From CAYJAY01 sp964370715 (GTDB taxonomy: Bacteria > Bacillota > Clostridia > Oscillospirales > Ruminococcaceae): 64,000 nt of DNA. The stretch lies in contig CAYJKJ010000004.1 of NCBI GenBank assembly GCA_964370715.1, positions 90,717-154,716 on the forward strand, given 5' to 3'. Positions 25,850-34,280 of this stretch are shown in pieces. Every line of letters begins with the position of its first letter. The stretch's first letter is position 1. Both the position numbers and the translations under genes were made by a program. The notes under the pieces are model-generated. The model saw only the letters and a list, made by a program, of their open reading frames with translations. It had not been told where the DNA came from and did not search any database.

Positions 25850-26155
25850 ATGAATAAGATATCTGAACAAAAGCGGATAGTTAAAATGATGATAGAGATT
25901 TATTGCAAAAAGAAACACAAAGGAAAAACGCTTTGTGATGATTGCGGTAAGCTGTTAGATTATGCGAATAGCAAAACCGAAAATTGCCCGTTTAACGAAA
26001 CTAAAACGTTTTGTTCCAACTGCGCCGTTCATTGCTACCAACCGGAAATGCGAGATAAAATTAAAACGGTTATGAGGTTTTCAGGTCCGTTGATGGTGTT
26101 TTATCATCCGATTATAGCGTTTAAACATATAATTGAAACAAAAAGAAAAGGCTAG
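25850..26155 (+). CDS. YgbA-like protein (nitrous-oxide-stimulated promoter family)
   Basis: This 101-residue cysteine-rich protein shows TLCDDCGKLLDYANSKTENC, then TFCSNCAVHCYQPEMRDKI and MRFSGPLMVFYHPIIAFKH. These are the defining segments of the YgbA_NO family, whose E. coli member is induced by nitric oxide and aids recovery from nitrosative stress. The Cys pattern suggests metal or Fe-S binding. The ATG at 25850 has GAGGGAAGG five bases upstream; a GTG at 25844 is an alternative. A candidate iron box precedes it, and a YbaN-like gene follows. Confidence 0.82.
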   Translation: MNKISEQKRIVKMMIEIYCKKKHKGKTLCDDCGKLLDYANSKTENCPFNETKTFCSNCAVHCYQPEMRDKIKTVMRFSGPLMVFYHPIIAFKHIIETKRKG

Positions 26156-26164
26156 GAAAAAATA

Positions 26165-26542
26165 TTGAAAAAAATAATATATCTTTCGATTGGGTTTATC
26201 GGGTTAATAATTGGAGCTGTTGGCGCTGTCATTCCGATTCTTCCGTCGTTTCCGTTTTTGCTGTTGGCGGCAGTGGGATTTGGAAAAAGCAGCGAAAAAC
26301 TAGATAGCTGGTTTAAAGGAACAAAGCTTTATAAAAACAACCTTGAAAGCTATGTCAAAGGGCAAGGGATGACGGTGGCAACAAAGATTAAGATAATTAT
26401 AACCGTCACTCTATTGATGGGATTTGGCTTTTTCATGATGTCGAACGTGCCAATAGGTCAGATAATTTTGTTTTTTGTTTGGGTGTTCCATATAGTTTAT
26501 TTTGTGTTTTTCGTTAAACTAAAGGATAGTAGCGGTAGCTAA
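26165..26542 (+). CDS. YbaN family (DUF454) inner-membrane protein
   Basis: This 125-residue membrane protein has the YbaN signature GAVGAVIPILPSFPFLLLAA followed by GFGKSSEKLDSWFKGTKLYK and two further hydrophobic helices. It begins with TTG nine bases after the previous stop and is therefore probably co-transcribed with the YgbA-like gene. The ribosome site overlaps that stop (TAGGAAAA). No biochemical function is established for YbaN. Confidence 0.82.
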   Translation: MKKIIYLSIGFIGLIIGAVGAVIPILPSFPFLLLAAVGFGKSSEKLDSWFKGTKLYKNNLESYVKGQGMTVATKIKIIITVTLLMGFGFFMMSNVPIGQIILFFVWVFHIVYFVFFVKLKDSSGS

Positions 26543-26568
26543 TACAACAAAACACGGGCTGTTTTATT

Positions 26569-26597
26569 GTTGCAATTAGTTTGTGTTTAGCGTAGAA
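26569..26597 (+). promoter_or_regulatory. Promoter of the C-S lyase gene
   Basis: TTGCAA (26569-26574), 17 bases, TAGAAT (26592-26597), 75 bases before the chosen ATG. Confidence 0.55.
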
Positions 26598-26672
26598 TTA
26601 AAACTAGAGTGTTTTAGTTTTTGAGCGAGAAACAACAATTAAAAAACACACATGAAAGAAGGAACAGAAAAA

Positions 26673-27869
26673 ATGAAATACGATTTTGACAAGATTATCG
26701 ACCGACGAGCGACAAACTCATTGAACGTTGACGGCTATGTCGGCTATATCTTTGGCGGCGAGAAGTTGCCGGAACTTAAATATAAAGAGGAACAGCTCAT
26801 AAGGCTTTGGGTTGCCGACATGGATTTTGAAACAGCGCCGTCGGTTGTTGAAGCTTTAAGATCGAGGGTTGAACACAAAATTTTTGGCTACACAAAAATC
26901 TTTGAAGATGAATTTTTGAATTCTTTTAAAAACTGGTGCAAAGTTCGTTATGGCTGGGAGTTTGATAACGCCGGATACACGACGTCGGCTGGCGTTATTC
27001 CGGCGCTTTACAACCTTGTTGGAGCTATCTGCGAACCGGATGAAAAGGTTATATTCTTCACACCGTCGTATGCATATTTTAAAAAAGCGTGTGACATCAA
27101 CAACATTGAATATGTTTGCTCGGATTTAATAAAAACCGATGGATACTACACGATTGACTTTTTGGATTTTGAACAAAAGCTTAAAACCGAAAATATAAAA
27201 TGTTGCATCTTTTGCAATCCACACAACCCAACAGGTAGGGTTTGGACAGAAAGCGAGCTTTTAAAAGTTGGGCAGCTTTGCAAACAGTATAACGTTGTTG
27301 TAGTTTCGGATGAGATACATTGCGATCTTTTGCGCAACAAAAGACAACATACACCGCTAGCAAAAGTTATGGATAACGACCAAAACGTTTTAACCTGTAT
27401 GGCGGCGAGCAAAACATTTAACCTTGCCGGTCTTCAGCTTTCAAGCCTCATAATTCCAAACAGTGACATACTGGAAAAATACAACGCAACGATACTGGGT
27501 ATGGAAAACCCGTTGAGTATTCAAGCGAGCCTTGGCGCATATAGTGGCGGAATGGATTGGGTTGAACAGCTCAACGAGTATATCGACAAAAACTTCGAAT
27601 ACCTTCAACAAAGCCTTAAACAGCATCTACCGCTAGCGAAATTCACCGTTCCCGAGGCGACATATCTTGCGTGGGTAGACGTTTCTCCCTATATCGAAAA
27701 AGGGACAAACATTCCATATCATATGCTTGTCAACACCGGGGTTATTGTAGAGGGTGGCAGTATGTTTGTTCAAAACGGCGACGGCATGATGAGGCTAAAC
27801 CTTGCTTGCCCCAAAAGCGTTTTGGAAGAGGGTATCGAAAGAATATGTGAATTTTTGAAAAAATCATAG
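26673..27869 (+). CDS. MalY/PatB-type C-S lyase (fold type I PLP enzyme)
   Basis: This 398-residue enzyme matches the MalY/PatB group: the N-terminal LIRLWVADMDFETAPSVVEA, the substrate-side CNPHNPTGRVWTESEL, the SDEIHCDLLRN motif, and the Schiff-base lysine in MAASKTFNLAGLQ. These enzymes cleave cystathionine or cysteine to pyruvate, ammonia and a thiol. Some also act as regulators. I chose the ATG at 26673 because AGAAGGAA lies ten bases upstream. An earlier ATG at 26652 has no clear site. Monocistronic, closed by a strong terminator. Confidence 0.85.
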   Translation: MKYDFDKIIDRRATNSLNVDGYVGYIFGGEKLPELKYKEEQLIRLWVADMDFETAPSVVEALRSRVEHKIFGYTKIFEDEFLNSFKNWCKVRYGWEFDNAGYTTSAGVIPALYNLVGAICEPDEKVIFFTPSYAYFKKACDINNIEYVCSDLIKTDGYYTIDFLDFEQKLKTENIKCCIFCNPHNPTGRVWTESELLKVGQLCKQYNVVVVSDEIHCDLLRNKRQHTPLAKVMDNDQNVLTCMAASKTFNLAGLQLSSLIIPNSDILEKYNATILGMENPLSIQASLGAYSGGMDWVEQLNEYIDKNFEYLQQSLKQHLPLAKFTVPEATYLAWVDVSPYIEKGTNIPYHMLVNTGVIVEGGSMFVQNGDGMMRLNLACPKSVLEEGIERICEFLKKS

Positions 27870-27888
27870 TTTGGTAAAATGAATATGG

Positions 27889-27929
27889 AAAAAGGGTTTT
27901 AATAGGAGCTGTCCTATTAAAACCCTTTT
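27889..27929. terminator. Bidirectional terminator
   Basis: The arms aaaaagggttttaatagga and tcctattaaaacccttttg form a near-perfect stem with A and T flanks. It serves the C-S lyase on the plus strand and the convergent lipoprotein gene on the minus strand. Confidence 0.88.
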
Positions 27930-27940
27930 GCACTATATCG

Positions 27941-28603
27941 TTAATATACCGTTATGCTTTGGCTGGTTGCAACTGCTTGGTATACGTTGAGATATGCTGT
28001 TGTGTCGGTGAAGTCTGTTGGCAGGGGTGCCATGTCTTCGTTTAGGAGGAAGACATATGTTTCATCAGAACTTTCGCCATACTTAACGGTGTCTTCAAAG
28101 CCATCCGCTTTAAGGTAGTATGTTTTTCGAGCAACAATTATCGACAAAACTTCCGCACGAACGCCATCTTCTTGAACATAGTATATGTCATAGTGGGCGA
28201 TGTTTTCGGTCTCTCGAATTTCATTTGTCAGCATAACTGTTATGTTGTTTCGTAGTTCCGGAGGCACTAAAAAGTTAAAGCCGTTGCCATAGAATATACC
28301 GCTTATAACGTTGGTTGTGACATCGTGTATTCCGGGGGTTGTCGGGATTTGTTGCCCAAGTTCAACTCCTTCGCTGTTGTCGGAGGTTGTCGTTGAAGCG
28401 GCGCCGCTCGAACCATTTTCAAGAGGAACATTGGACTCGGCGTTGCTGCTGGGGATAATGTCTGAGTCTAGTATACCGGTTGCGTTTGGGTCGACAAACA
28501 TTCGAACGTCTGAGCCATAATGTTCATCATAAAGGCTGTTTGAACAACCTTGGAACAAGAGCGCTGAAACACCAATAATTAATAATAGAATCTTTTTTTT
28601 CAT
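27941..28603 (-). CDS. Lipoprotein of unknown function
   Basis: This 220-residue protein has a lipoprotein signal peptide: KKKILLLIIGVSALLFQGC with the lipidated Cys at 20. A low-complexity Ser/Thr/Asn-rich linker (about residues 50-85) leads to a compact C-terminal domain of about 130 residues (GNGFNFLVPPELRNNITVML onward). That domain has many beta-strand-like segments and two Tyr-rich stretches. It has no recognised family. It should be anchored on the outer face of the membrane. Its leader contains a strong hairpin at 28627-28670. Confidence 0.75.
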   Translation of the reverse strand: MKKKILLLIIGVSALLFQGCSNSLYDEHYGSDVRMFVDPNATGILDSDIIPSSNAESNVPLENGSSGAASTTTSDNSEGVELGQQIPTTPGIHDVTTNVISGIFYGNGFNFLVPPELRNNITVMLTNEIRETENIAHYDIYYVQEDGVRAEVLSIIVARKTYYLKADGFEDTVKYGESSDETYVFLLNEDMAPLPTDFTDTTAYLNVYQAVATSQSITVY

Positions 28604-28626
28604 CTGCTTTTTTCACCATAAAATTA

Positions 28627-28670
28627 ACCGGTTGACCCCTCTCAATTTGATACGGCAAGGGGTAACCGGT
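28627..28670 (-). promoter_or_regulatory. Hairpin in the leader of the lipoprotein gene
   Basis: Left arm accggttgacccct (28627-28640) and right arm aggggtaaccggt (28658-28670) pair over 13 bp with one bulged base. The structure ends 23 bases before the ATG of the lipoprotein gene. It could be an operator or a structured 5' UTR. It contains no T run. Confidence 0.55.
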
Positions 28671-28895
28671 GGTATTAATATACCATAATTTTCTTTGAAA
28701 TTTGTAACCAAATTGTAAACATTTCGGATAATTTCTCTGTATGTATATAATACTATATTATGAACAAAATTTCAAGTCGACGAAAAGGATATTTATATAT
28801 TAATAGTATATGGATTTAATATTTCTTAAATATTATTAAATGTGAACAAATCAATATGCTTAGCTATATTATATAGGAAGTTTTTTAAATCAAAA

Positions 28896-28923
28896 CAAGG
28901 CATCGGCAAAAGCCAAAGCCTTG
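28896..28923. terminator. Terminator downstream of the feo operon
   Basis: The arms caaggc/gccttg with an inner cggc/gcc(a) pair are flanked by an A run and a seven-T run. It can end the minus-strand feoB transcript, and on the plus strand it has the stronger T tract. Between 28671 and 28895 I see only AT-rich sequence with no gene or clear element. Confidence 0.75.
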
Positions 28924-28986
28924 TTTTTTTATAGGGCAACTTTATTAAGGGATAGCAATTTAAAACGGTTTAATTTAACAACAAAA

Positions 28987-29166
28987 CTATCTGCAACCGC
29001 AACCGCTGTTCATGTCGTCTTTTTTGTGTTTGTTATCAGACGAACTGCAGGAAGTTGAAACGGGGCATCCAATACACTTTGCTCCTCGTTTCTTTTGTCT
29101 AATGATATAGCCGATAGCAAGCCCCAATATAAGGGCTATTATTACGCCTAACAGATAGTTCATCAT
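28987..29166 (-). CDS. FeoB-associated Cys-rich membrane protein
   Basis: This is a 59-residue protein. One N-terminal membrane helix (YLLGVIIALILGLAIGYII) is followed by RQKKRGAKCIGCPVSTSC and a tail ending NSGCGCR. The pattern (helix, then CxxCPxxxxC and a terminal CGC) matches the FeoB-associated cysteine-rich family that follows feoB in many Bacillota. It may bind iron or a cluster, or stabilise FeoB at the membrane. It lies 32 bases after feoB. Two adjacent ATGs (29166, 29163) are possible starts. Confidence 0.85.
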   Translation of the reverse strand: MMNYLLGVIIALILGLAIGYIIRQKKRGAKCIGCPVSTSCSSSDNKHKKDDMNSGCGCR

Positions 29167-29198
29167 ATTACTTTAAAACCTCGTGTAAATCAATTTAG

Positions 29199-31193
29199 TT
29201 ATTTGTTTAGAGCATAGCTTTCTATGCTTTTGTTACCTTTTTTGATTAAGTATGCAACCAAAACGAACAACAACACAACAACGATTAATCCGGGGATAAA
29301 TCCGGAACCAACTGTTCCAAGAGTTATAAGTGTGCCGATTTGGTATACAAGGAACGCCACTACAAACGCCATGCCGAATTGAAGACCAATTCCGCCCCAG
29401 AACCATTTTTTGTTGGTGATTTCAGAGTTCATAGCACCGATTGCCGCAAAGCAAGGAGGTGTGTAGAGGTTGAACATAAGATATGCAAGAGCCGCAACCG
29501 CTGTGATTTCCATCGTTGCCGCAACTTGCGTTCCTTCGCCGATTAGTTCGAGAGCGTCGGTATCGATGAAGTTTGTGATGCCGAAAACAACTGCGAGCGT
29601 TCCAACAACGTTTTCTTTAGCGATAAATCCGGTAACCGCCGCCGCTGCTAGTTGCCATGTTCCAAATCCTAGTGGGATAAGAAGCCAAGCAAATGGGCCT
29701 GCGATGCTAGCAAGGATCGAGGTGCTTTCTGCGCCTTCTGCAACAACTTCAAACGACCATGTGTATGTTTGCATGATTTGAACAGCTGCGTTACAAACAA
29801 GGATTATTGTACCGGCTTTTATGATGAAAGCTTTGGCTCTTGAAAGCATCGACATTGTAGCACGTCCAATGCTTGGGGCTTTATATTCCGGAAGTTCGAT
29901 AATAAAGAAGGATTTTCTGTTTTTGTGTCCTGCTATTTTCATGATCAAAAGAGCGCCGATGATTATTAATGCTATTCCGCAAAAATACATCAATGTTGAA
30001 ACCCAACCGGCACCGCCGAAGAAGGAACTTGCGAACAAAACGATAACGGGAACTTTAGCTCCGCAGGGCATGAACGGTGTCAACATAGCTGTTGTTCTGC
30101 GTTCTCTTTCGTTTTTGATCGTTCTGCTTGCCATAACTCCGGGTATTGCACAACCTGTTCCGATGATCATTGGGATGATTGATTTTCCGGAAAGACCAAC
30201 CTTTTTGAAAAATCTATCCATAACCACTGCAACACGTGCCATATATCCGCAATCTTCCAAGAGAGCGATAAGGAAATACATAACCATAACGAGGGGAAGG
30301 AAGCCAACAACCGCTCCAACACCACCGATGATACCATCAACGAGTAGCGATTGAAGAACCGGATGAGCGCCTTCAACTGCTCCGGCAACAACTTCGCCGA
30401 AACCTTCAATCCACCCGACCAACAAATCGGCGATTAAAGGACCTACATATGTTTGAGATATTGCGAACACTGCCCACATGATAGCAGCAAATATTGGAAT
30501 TCCAAGCCATTTATGAGCGATAATCGAATCAAGTTTATCGCCAAGGTTTTTGTCGCTGGTTAAAACTTTTCTTGTTTCAACTTCGTTTACAACTCCGTTT
30601 ACAAAATCAAAACGTTTTCTATCAGCAGTTTCAACTTCTTTTTTGTCTAAAAGATTTATATTATCTTGAGAAAAAGGAGCTGTTAGAGTTGTTCCTTGGA
30701 TTTCCGCTGCTCTTGTGATAAGGTTTTGAAGATCTTGTTCCGAAGCGTTTGTCGAAACGATTTCAACAACTTCACAGCCAAGCTTTGCTTTAAGGCTTTC
30801 AACATTAACTTCGGTTTGTTTCTTTTGGTTTATATCAACTTTGTTAAGAGCAACTACAACCGGAACGCCGATTTCTAAAAGCTGTGTTGTGAAAAACAAA
30901 CTTCTGCTAAGGTTTGAAGCATCAACAATGTTTATAACTGCATCAAGTTTTTCGCCTTTAACATATTCGCTTGTTATGCTCTCTTCCGATGTGAAAGGAG
31001 ACATCGAATATGCTCCGGGAAGGTCAACGACGGTTATTTCGCCAAAACTTCCGGATAGACCTGATTTAATGGGGCTTTCTTTTTTTTCTACTGTAACCCC
31101 TGCCCAGTTTCCAACATACTCGCTTTTGCCTGTTAGAGCATTAAATAGAGTTGTCTTACCGCTGTTGGGATTGCCTGCTAGTGCTATTCTCAT
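29199..31193 (-). CDS. feoB: Ferrous iron transporter FeoB
   Basis: This 664-residue protein is full length. The N-terminal G domain shows G1 (AGNPNSGKTTLFNALTG), G2 region (GNWAGVTVEKK), G3 (VDLPGAYS) and G4 (ALNKVD). The membrane part has about ten helices with the two gate motifs MIIGTGCAIPGVMASRTI and TPFMPCGAKVPVIVLFA. It imports Fe2+ across the cytoplasmic membrane. It starts 112 bases after feoA, with a palindromic candidate operator between them. An ATATGGAGGAC ribosome site precedes the ATG. Confidence 0.96.
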   Translation of the reverse strand: MRIALAGNPNSGKTTLFNALTGKSEYVGNWAGVTVEKKESPIKSGLSGSFGEITVVDLPGAYSMSPFTSEESITSEYVKGEKLDAVINIVDASNLSRSLFFTTQLLEIGVPVVVALNKVDINQKKQTEVNVESLKAKLGCEVVEIVSTNASEQDLQNLITRAAEIQGTTLTAPFSQDNINLLDKKEVETADRKRFDFVNGVVNEVETRKVLTSDKNLGDKLDSIIAHKWLGIPIFAAIMWAVFAISQTYVGPLIADLLVGWIEGFGEVVAGAVEGAHPVLQSLLVDGIIGGVGAVVGFLPLVMVMYFLIALLEDCGYMARVAVVMDRFFKKVGLSGKSIIPMIIGTGCAIPGVMASRTIKNERERRTTAMLTPFMPCGAKVPVIVLFASSFFGGAGWVSTLMYFCGIALIIIGALLIMKIAGHKNRKSFFIIELPEYKAPSIGRATMSMLSRAKAFIIKAGTIILVCNAAVQIMQTYTWSFEVVAEGAESTSILASIAGPFAWLLIPLGFGTWQLAAAAVTGFIAKENVVGTLAVVFGITNFIDTDALELIGEGTQVAATMEITAVAALAYLMFNLYTPPCFAAIGAMNSEITNKKWFWGGIGLQFGMAFVVAFLVYQIGTLITLGTVGSGFIPGLIVVVLLFVLVAYLIKKGNKSIESYALNK

Positions 31194-31233
31194 TAGTGTC
31201 CTCCATATAGTTTATTATTAATTTACTAGACAA

Positions 31234-31247
31234 TTAGTTAAAACTAA
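31234..31247. promoter_or_regulatory. Candidate iron box upstream of feoB
   Basis: TTAGTT-AA-AACTAA is a perfect 6-bp inverted repeat lying 41-54 bases before the feoB start codon. It shares the TTAG...CTAA design with 31561-31580 and 25816-25831. Binding by the DtxR-type regulator encoded next to feoA is inferred. Confidence 0.55.
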
Positions 31248-31304
31248 CCCAAGGTGATTAAAATTAGCTATCCAAATTAATGGAATAGCTATATTCAATT
31301 GAAA

Positions 31305-31556
31305 CTATATTAATATAGCCTCAGCTAGGCTAGAATTTATGTTGTATCTGCTGTCCTTTATCGAAACAACATAACTTTCGCTTATAATCGACACAACAAC
31401 GATAGGTTCACCTTCATAACATCCAAGCGTAAACAAAAAGCTGTTGAGTTCTTCATCATCTGTGTTAATGCCTTTTATGTTATAGCTTTTTCCGATCTCG
31501 GCATCGATAAGCGTGGTTAAACTTTTTTCTTTATCCATTAAATATATATCCTTCAA
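31305..31556 (-). CDS. feoA: FeoA domain protein
   Basis: This 83-residue protein has an SH3-like FeoA fold. IGKSYNIKGINTDDEELNSF, then LFTLGCYEGEPIVVVSIISE, then YVVSIKDSRYNINSSLAEAI matches the order of strands seen in FeoA. FeoA is thought to bind or regulate FeoB on the cytosolic side. Two starts are possible (31556 or 31538). It has its own promoter with a palindromic box directly upstream, and feoB follows. Confidence 0.85.
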   Translation of the reverse strand: MKDIYLMDKEKSLTTLIDAEIGKSYNIKGINTDDEELNSFLFTLGCYEGEPIVVVSIISESYVVSIKDSRYNINSSLAEAILI

Positions 31557-31560
31557 ACGA

Positions 31561-31611
31561 GTTAGTTAATCAATACTAACATATGTTAACACGCAACTTA
31601 CCCAATGTCAA
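31561..31611 (-). promoter_or_regulatory. feoA promoter with candidate iron box
   Basis: On the minus strand TTGACA (31606-31611) and TAACAT (31583-31588) are 17 bases apart. Immediately downstream, gttagttaatcaatactaac (31561-31580, plus-strand reading) is an inverted repeat with gttagt/actaac arms. A repressor bound there would cover the transcription start. The likely ligand is the adjacent DtxR-type protein. Confidence 0.65.
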
Positions 31612-31625
31612 TAGGTTATAGCGAT

Positions 31626-32006
31626 TTAATTGTTGTTTTCGACAAAATTTTTGATGCTGGTGAATGATTCAATGCTGATAATGTGTTCCATCTTGCAAGC
31701 GTCCTCAGTTGCTATTTCTTCCGAAACACCAAATGAAGTTAGCATTTTTTTGAGAATGATATGGCGTTCATACATATTGTCTGCGATTTCTTTGCCCTTC
31801 TCGGTTAAAACAATAGTGTTGTCTTCCTGCATAGTTATATAACCGTTTTCCCTTAAATTTTTCATAGCAACGCTAACACTTGCTTTTGAAAAGTTTAGTT
31901 CATTGGCTATATCAATAGAGCGAACAACGCCTTTTTTCATCTTTATTATTAGTATTGTTTCAAGATAATTTTCAGAAGATTCCATTATTTTCATACTTGT
32001 AACCAT
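31626..32006 (-). CDS. DtxR/MntR-family metal-dependent repressor
   Basis: This 126-residue regulator begins with the family helix SSENYLETILIIKMKKGVVR. The winged helix is SIDIANELNFSKASVSVAMK then NLRENGYITMQ. The metal and dimer domain has YERHIILKKMLTSFGVSEEI and EDACKMEHIIS, where the conserved Glu, Asp, Cys/Met and His ligands are visible. It lacks the C-terminal SH3 domain of DtxR, as do MntR and short clostridial members. It sits directly upstream of feoA, so an Fe(II)-sensing role is probable. Three in-frame ATGs are possible, and the first has AAAGGA very close. Confidence 0.88.
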   Translation of the reverse strand: MVTSMKIMESSENYLETILIIKMKKGVVRSIDIANELNFSKASVSVAMKNLRENGYITMQEDNTIVLTEKGKEIADNMYERHIILKKMLTSFGVSEEIATEDACKMEHIISIESFTSIKNFVENNN

Positions 32007-32238
32007 ATTCCTTTCAGACGATTAGAATTATTGGCAAAAGACAAAATCATATAGATGGCGTTTAATAAAACGCTTAAACGTTAAGGTTTAAAAAATATCT
32101 CTAGCCACAATTTCCTAAATTCTTTTTTAAATTATACAATAAATTGAAAAAAAAATAAAGTGTATAATGAGCTTTTGTTTAGTTTGCAAAATGAACTATA
32201 AAATTTTACAAAAACATCAGAATAGTTGTATATTTTTT

Positions 32239-32267
32239 TTGTGTTTTGTCGTTTTGTGTGTTATAAT
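32239..32267 (+). promoter_or_regulatory. Promoter upstream of the repeat leader and diguanylate cyclase
   Basis: TTGTGT (32239-32244), 17 bases, TATAAT (32262-32267). Transcription from here would run through the 121-bp tandem repeat into the cyclase gene at 32595. In the rest of 32007-32238 I see only AT-rich sequence. Confidence 0.7.
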
Positions 32268-32270
32268 AAT

Positions 32271-32541
32271 ATCTCCGCCAGTGGGCGGAGATGTTGGAAA
32301 TACTACTTGTCGAGCTTTGCTCGCCATTTTGCGCTGACAGCGCAAAACCCGTAGTATTTCTAAAAATTTAAGATTAGGCAAAATAAAAAATATCTCCGCC
32401 AGTGGGGGGGGATATTGGAAATACTACTTGTCGAGCTTTGCTCGCCATTTTGCGCTGACAGCGCAAAACCCGTAGTATTTCTAAAAATTTAAGATTAGGC
32501 AAAATAAAAAATATCTCCGCCAGTGGGGGGGATATTGGAAA
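32271..32541 (+). repeat. 121-bp tandem repeat with three-stem fold, family 1
   Basis: Two full units and a partial third repeat with a period of 121 (atctccgcca at 32271, 32392 and 32513). In each full unit, gaaatactac/gtagtatttc arms (32297-32306 and 32351-32360 in the first) enclose two hairpins: cgagc...gctcg at 32311-32323 and ttttgcgct...agcgcaaaa at 32327-32347. The same element occurs once, inverted, at 17075-17159. The array lies between a promoter and the start of the diguanylate cyclase, so it is probably transcribed as a leader. Confidence 0.88.
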
Positions 32542-32594
32542 TCAAAGATTCGTAAATGGTCATCATTATTTGGAAGAGTAAGGAGCTTTAGACG

Positions 32595-34232
32595 ATGCAG
32601 TTTGAAGTGATATTTTTTGCTATAGCGCTATTTGTTCAAAACATCGTGTTTTTCAAACAAAGCACAACAACATTTGTTACAAAACCGAGATTTAAATATG
32701 CTCCAATTGTGATGAGTGTTTTTAATGTTGCTTTTTTATGGTTTATTATGGAACAGATGAGCGAGTTCATAGTTTTTGGCTATGCTGTTTCGTTGGTTAT
32801 CTATATATTTGAACTTCGACTTTGTTTTAAAGCACATATAAATAATATACTGATGTGTGTTTGTTCATTGATGATGCATCTTTTGGCTATTCAAATTATA
32901 GTGTTCTCGGTTATATCGATGTTCACAGGGTTATCGCTTTTTGAATTAACAATGGGTAATTCTCAATATTATTTAACGCTTGCAATTTCTTATGTAATTA
33001 ATTCATTATATATAATCTCGGCGATACTATTTTCCCCAAAAGATACAACTAGGATTTTAGGCAAAAACTTTGCGACCTTGAGATTTCTTATAGCTATTTT
33101 TCTTGTCGCGTTTTTAGGGCTTTCAACAAATATGTTGATATACAACATCGTTCCTATTGATTTTGAATATCTAGCGATAGCCCAAATTATTATAACGCTC
33201 ATTTGGTTGGTTATGGTTTATATCGGGGTTTTTATAATTATCGGGTTTGAGCTTTTAAACGAAACAAATTCAAGATATGAAAAAGAGATTGAAAATGTTT
33301 CGATCTATCAAGACACGCTAGCGATAAGAGCGCAGATAGTAAACGAGATCAACTGCACAAAAAATGAGCTTGTCAAAATGATTGTGCATGGTGAAATCCA
33401 AAGCAACATCCACACTAAAACCTACACCGAACATCTGGAAGTTATTTTAAACTTTGTTCATGATGATTATAAAGAGCTAGTTAAATCTACCGAAAGCCCG
33501 GAGAATATAATAGCGGAATTTGAAAAAGGAAACAAAAAGATTTCGTATGACTATATAGTGCGTGAAACGACGGGGGAATGCAAATGGTATAACTGCGTTA
33601 TTACTATTAAGAGAGAGACGGCCAGCGGAGATGTTATTGCCGTTAACACGATAACCGACATCAACGAAAGAAAGCAACTGGAGCTTGATTTGATATATCG
33701 TTCGGAGCGTGACCCTCTGGTTGGAGCATACAACAAGCGTTCAACAGAAAGCCTGATAACAACACATATAGAAAACTATGGAACAGGTATATTGTTTATG
33801 ATAGATCTTGATAATTTTAAAGCTGTCAACGACAATTTCGGGCACACATATGGCGATGCGGTTCTCTGCGAAACGTATGACAAGATAAAACTTTTGTTTA
33901 GAGATGCAGATATAATTGGCAGAATCGGAGGGGATGAGTTCATCGTGTTTATGAAAGGAACAACCTCGATTGTCGATGGAACCGCAAGGGCAGAGATGAT
34001 CTGCAAACAGCTTCAAAAAGCCTACCACAACGAAAAAGGCGTGGAAATTGAGATATCTTGTAGCGTTGGGCTGTCGATCTCTCCCGTTCACAGCACAAAG
34101 TTTGATGAGCTTTTCCATATGGCAGATGTTGCGATGTACTATTCAAAAGACCATGGAAAAAACACCTACACAATATACAATAAAAAAGTTCATGAAGGTT
34201 ATAAATCAAAGAGGGTTGTTGTTGAGAGCTAG
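32595..34232 (+). CDS. Membrane diguanylate cyclase (7-8 TM, PAS-like, GGDEF)
   Basis: This 545-residue protein has about seven hydrophobic helices in residues 1-225, a linker with a PAS-like region (about 235-375, ending in NTITDINERKQLE), and a GGDEF domain. The catalytic GGDEF is intact at 445-449. An RxxD inhibitory site (RDAD, 436-439) lies five residues before it, so it should make cyclic di-GMP with product feedback. The membrane part probably senses an envelope or lipid signal. It is followed by a GGDEF-EAL gene 48 bases downstream. Confidence 0.9.
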   Translation: MQFEVIFFAIALFVQNIVFFKQSTTTFVTKPRFKYAPIVMSVFNVAFLWFIMEQMSEFIVFGYAVSLVIYIFELRLCFKAHINNILMCVCSLMMHLLAIQIIVFSVISMFTGLSLFELTMGNSQYYLTLAISYVINSLYIISAILFSPKDTTRILGKNFATLRFLIAIFLVAFLGLSTNMLIYNIVPIDFEYLAIAQIIITLIWLVMVYIGVFIIIGFELLNETNSRYEKEIENVSIYQDTLAIRAQIVNEINCTKNELVKMIVHGEIQSNIHTKTYTEHLEVILNFVHDDYKELVKSTESPENIIAEFEKGNKKISYDYIVRETTGECKWYNCVITIKRETASGDVIAVNTITDINERKQLELDLIYRSERDPLVGAYNKRSTESLITTHIENYGTGILFMIDLDNFKAVNDNFGHTYGDAVLCETYDKIKLLFRDADIIGRIGGDEFIVFMKGTTSIVDGTARAEMICKQLQKAYHNEKGVEIEISCSVGLSISPVHSTKFDELFHMADVAMYYSKDHGKNTYTIYNKKVHEGYKSKRVVVES

Positions 34233-34280
34233 ATTAACACAGATGGATTAAAAATTAATTTTTTTCAGGAGGCAAATATA

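Noticed and set aside
32271..32594. Cyclic di-GMP riboswitch in front of the cyclase
   Set aside because: The conserved GEMM-I core bases are absent; the structure is the dispersed repeat, which also occurs away from any cyclase.
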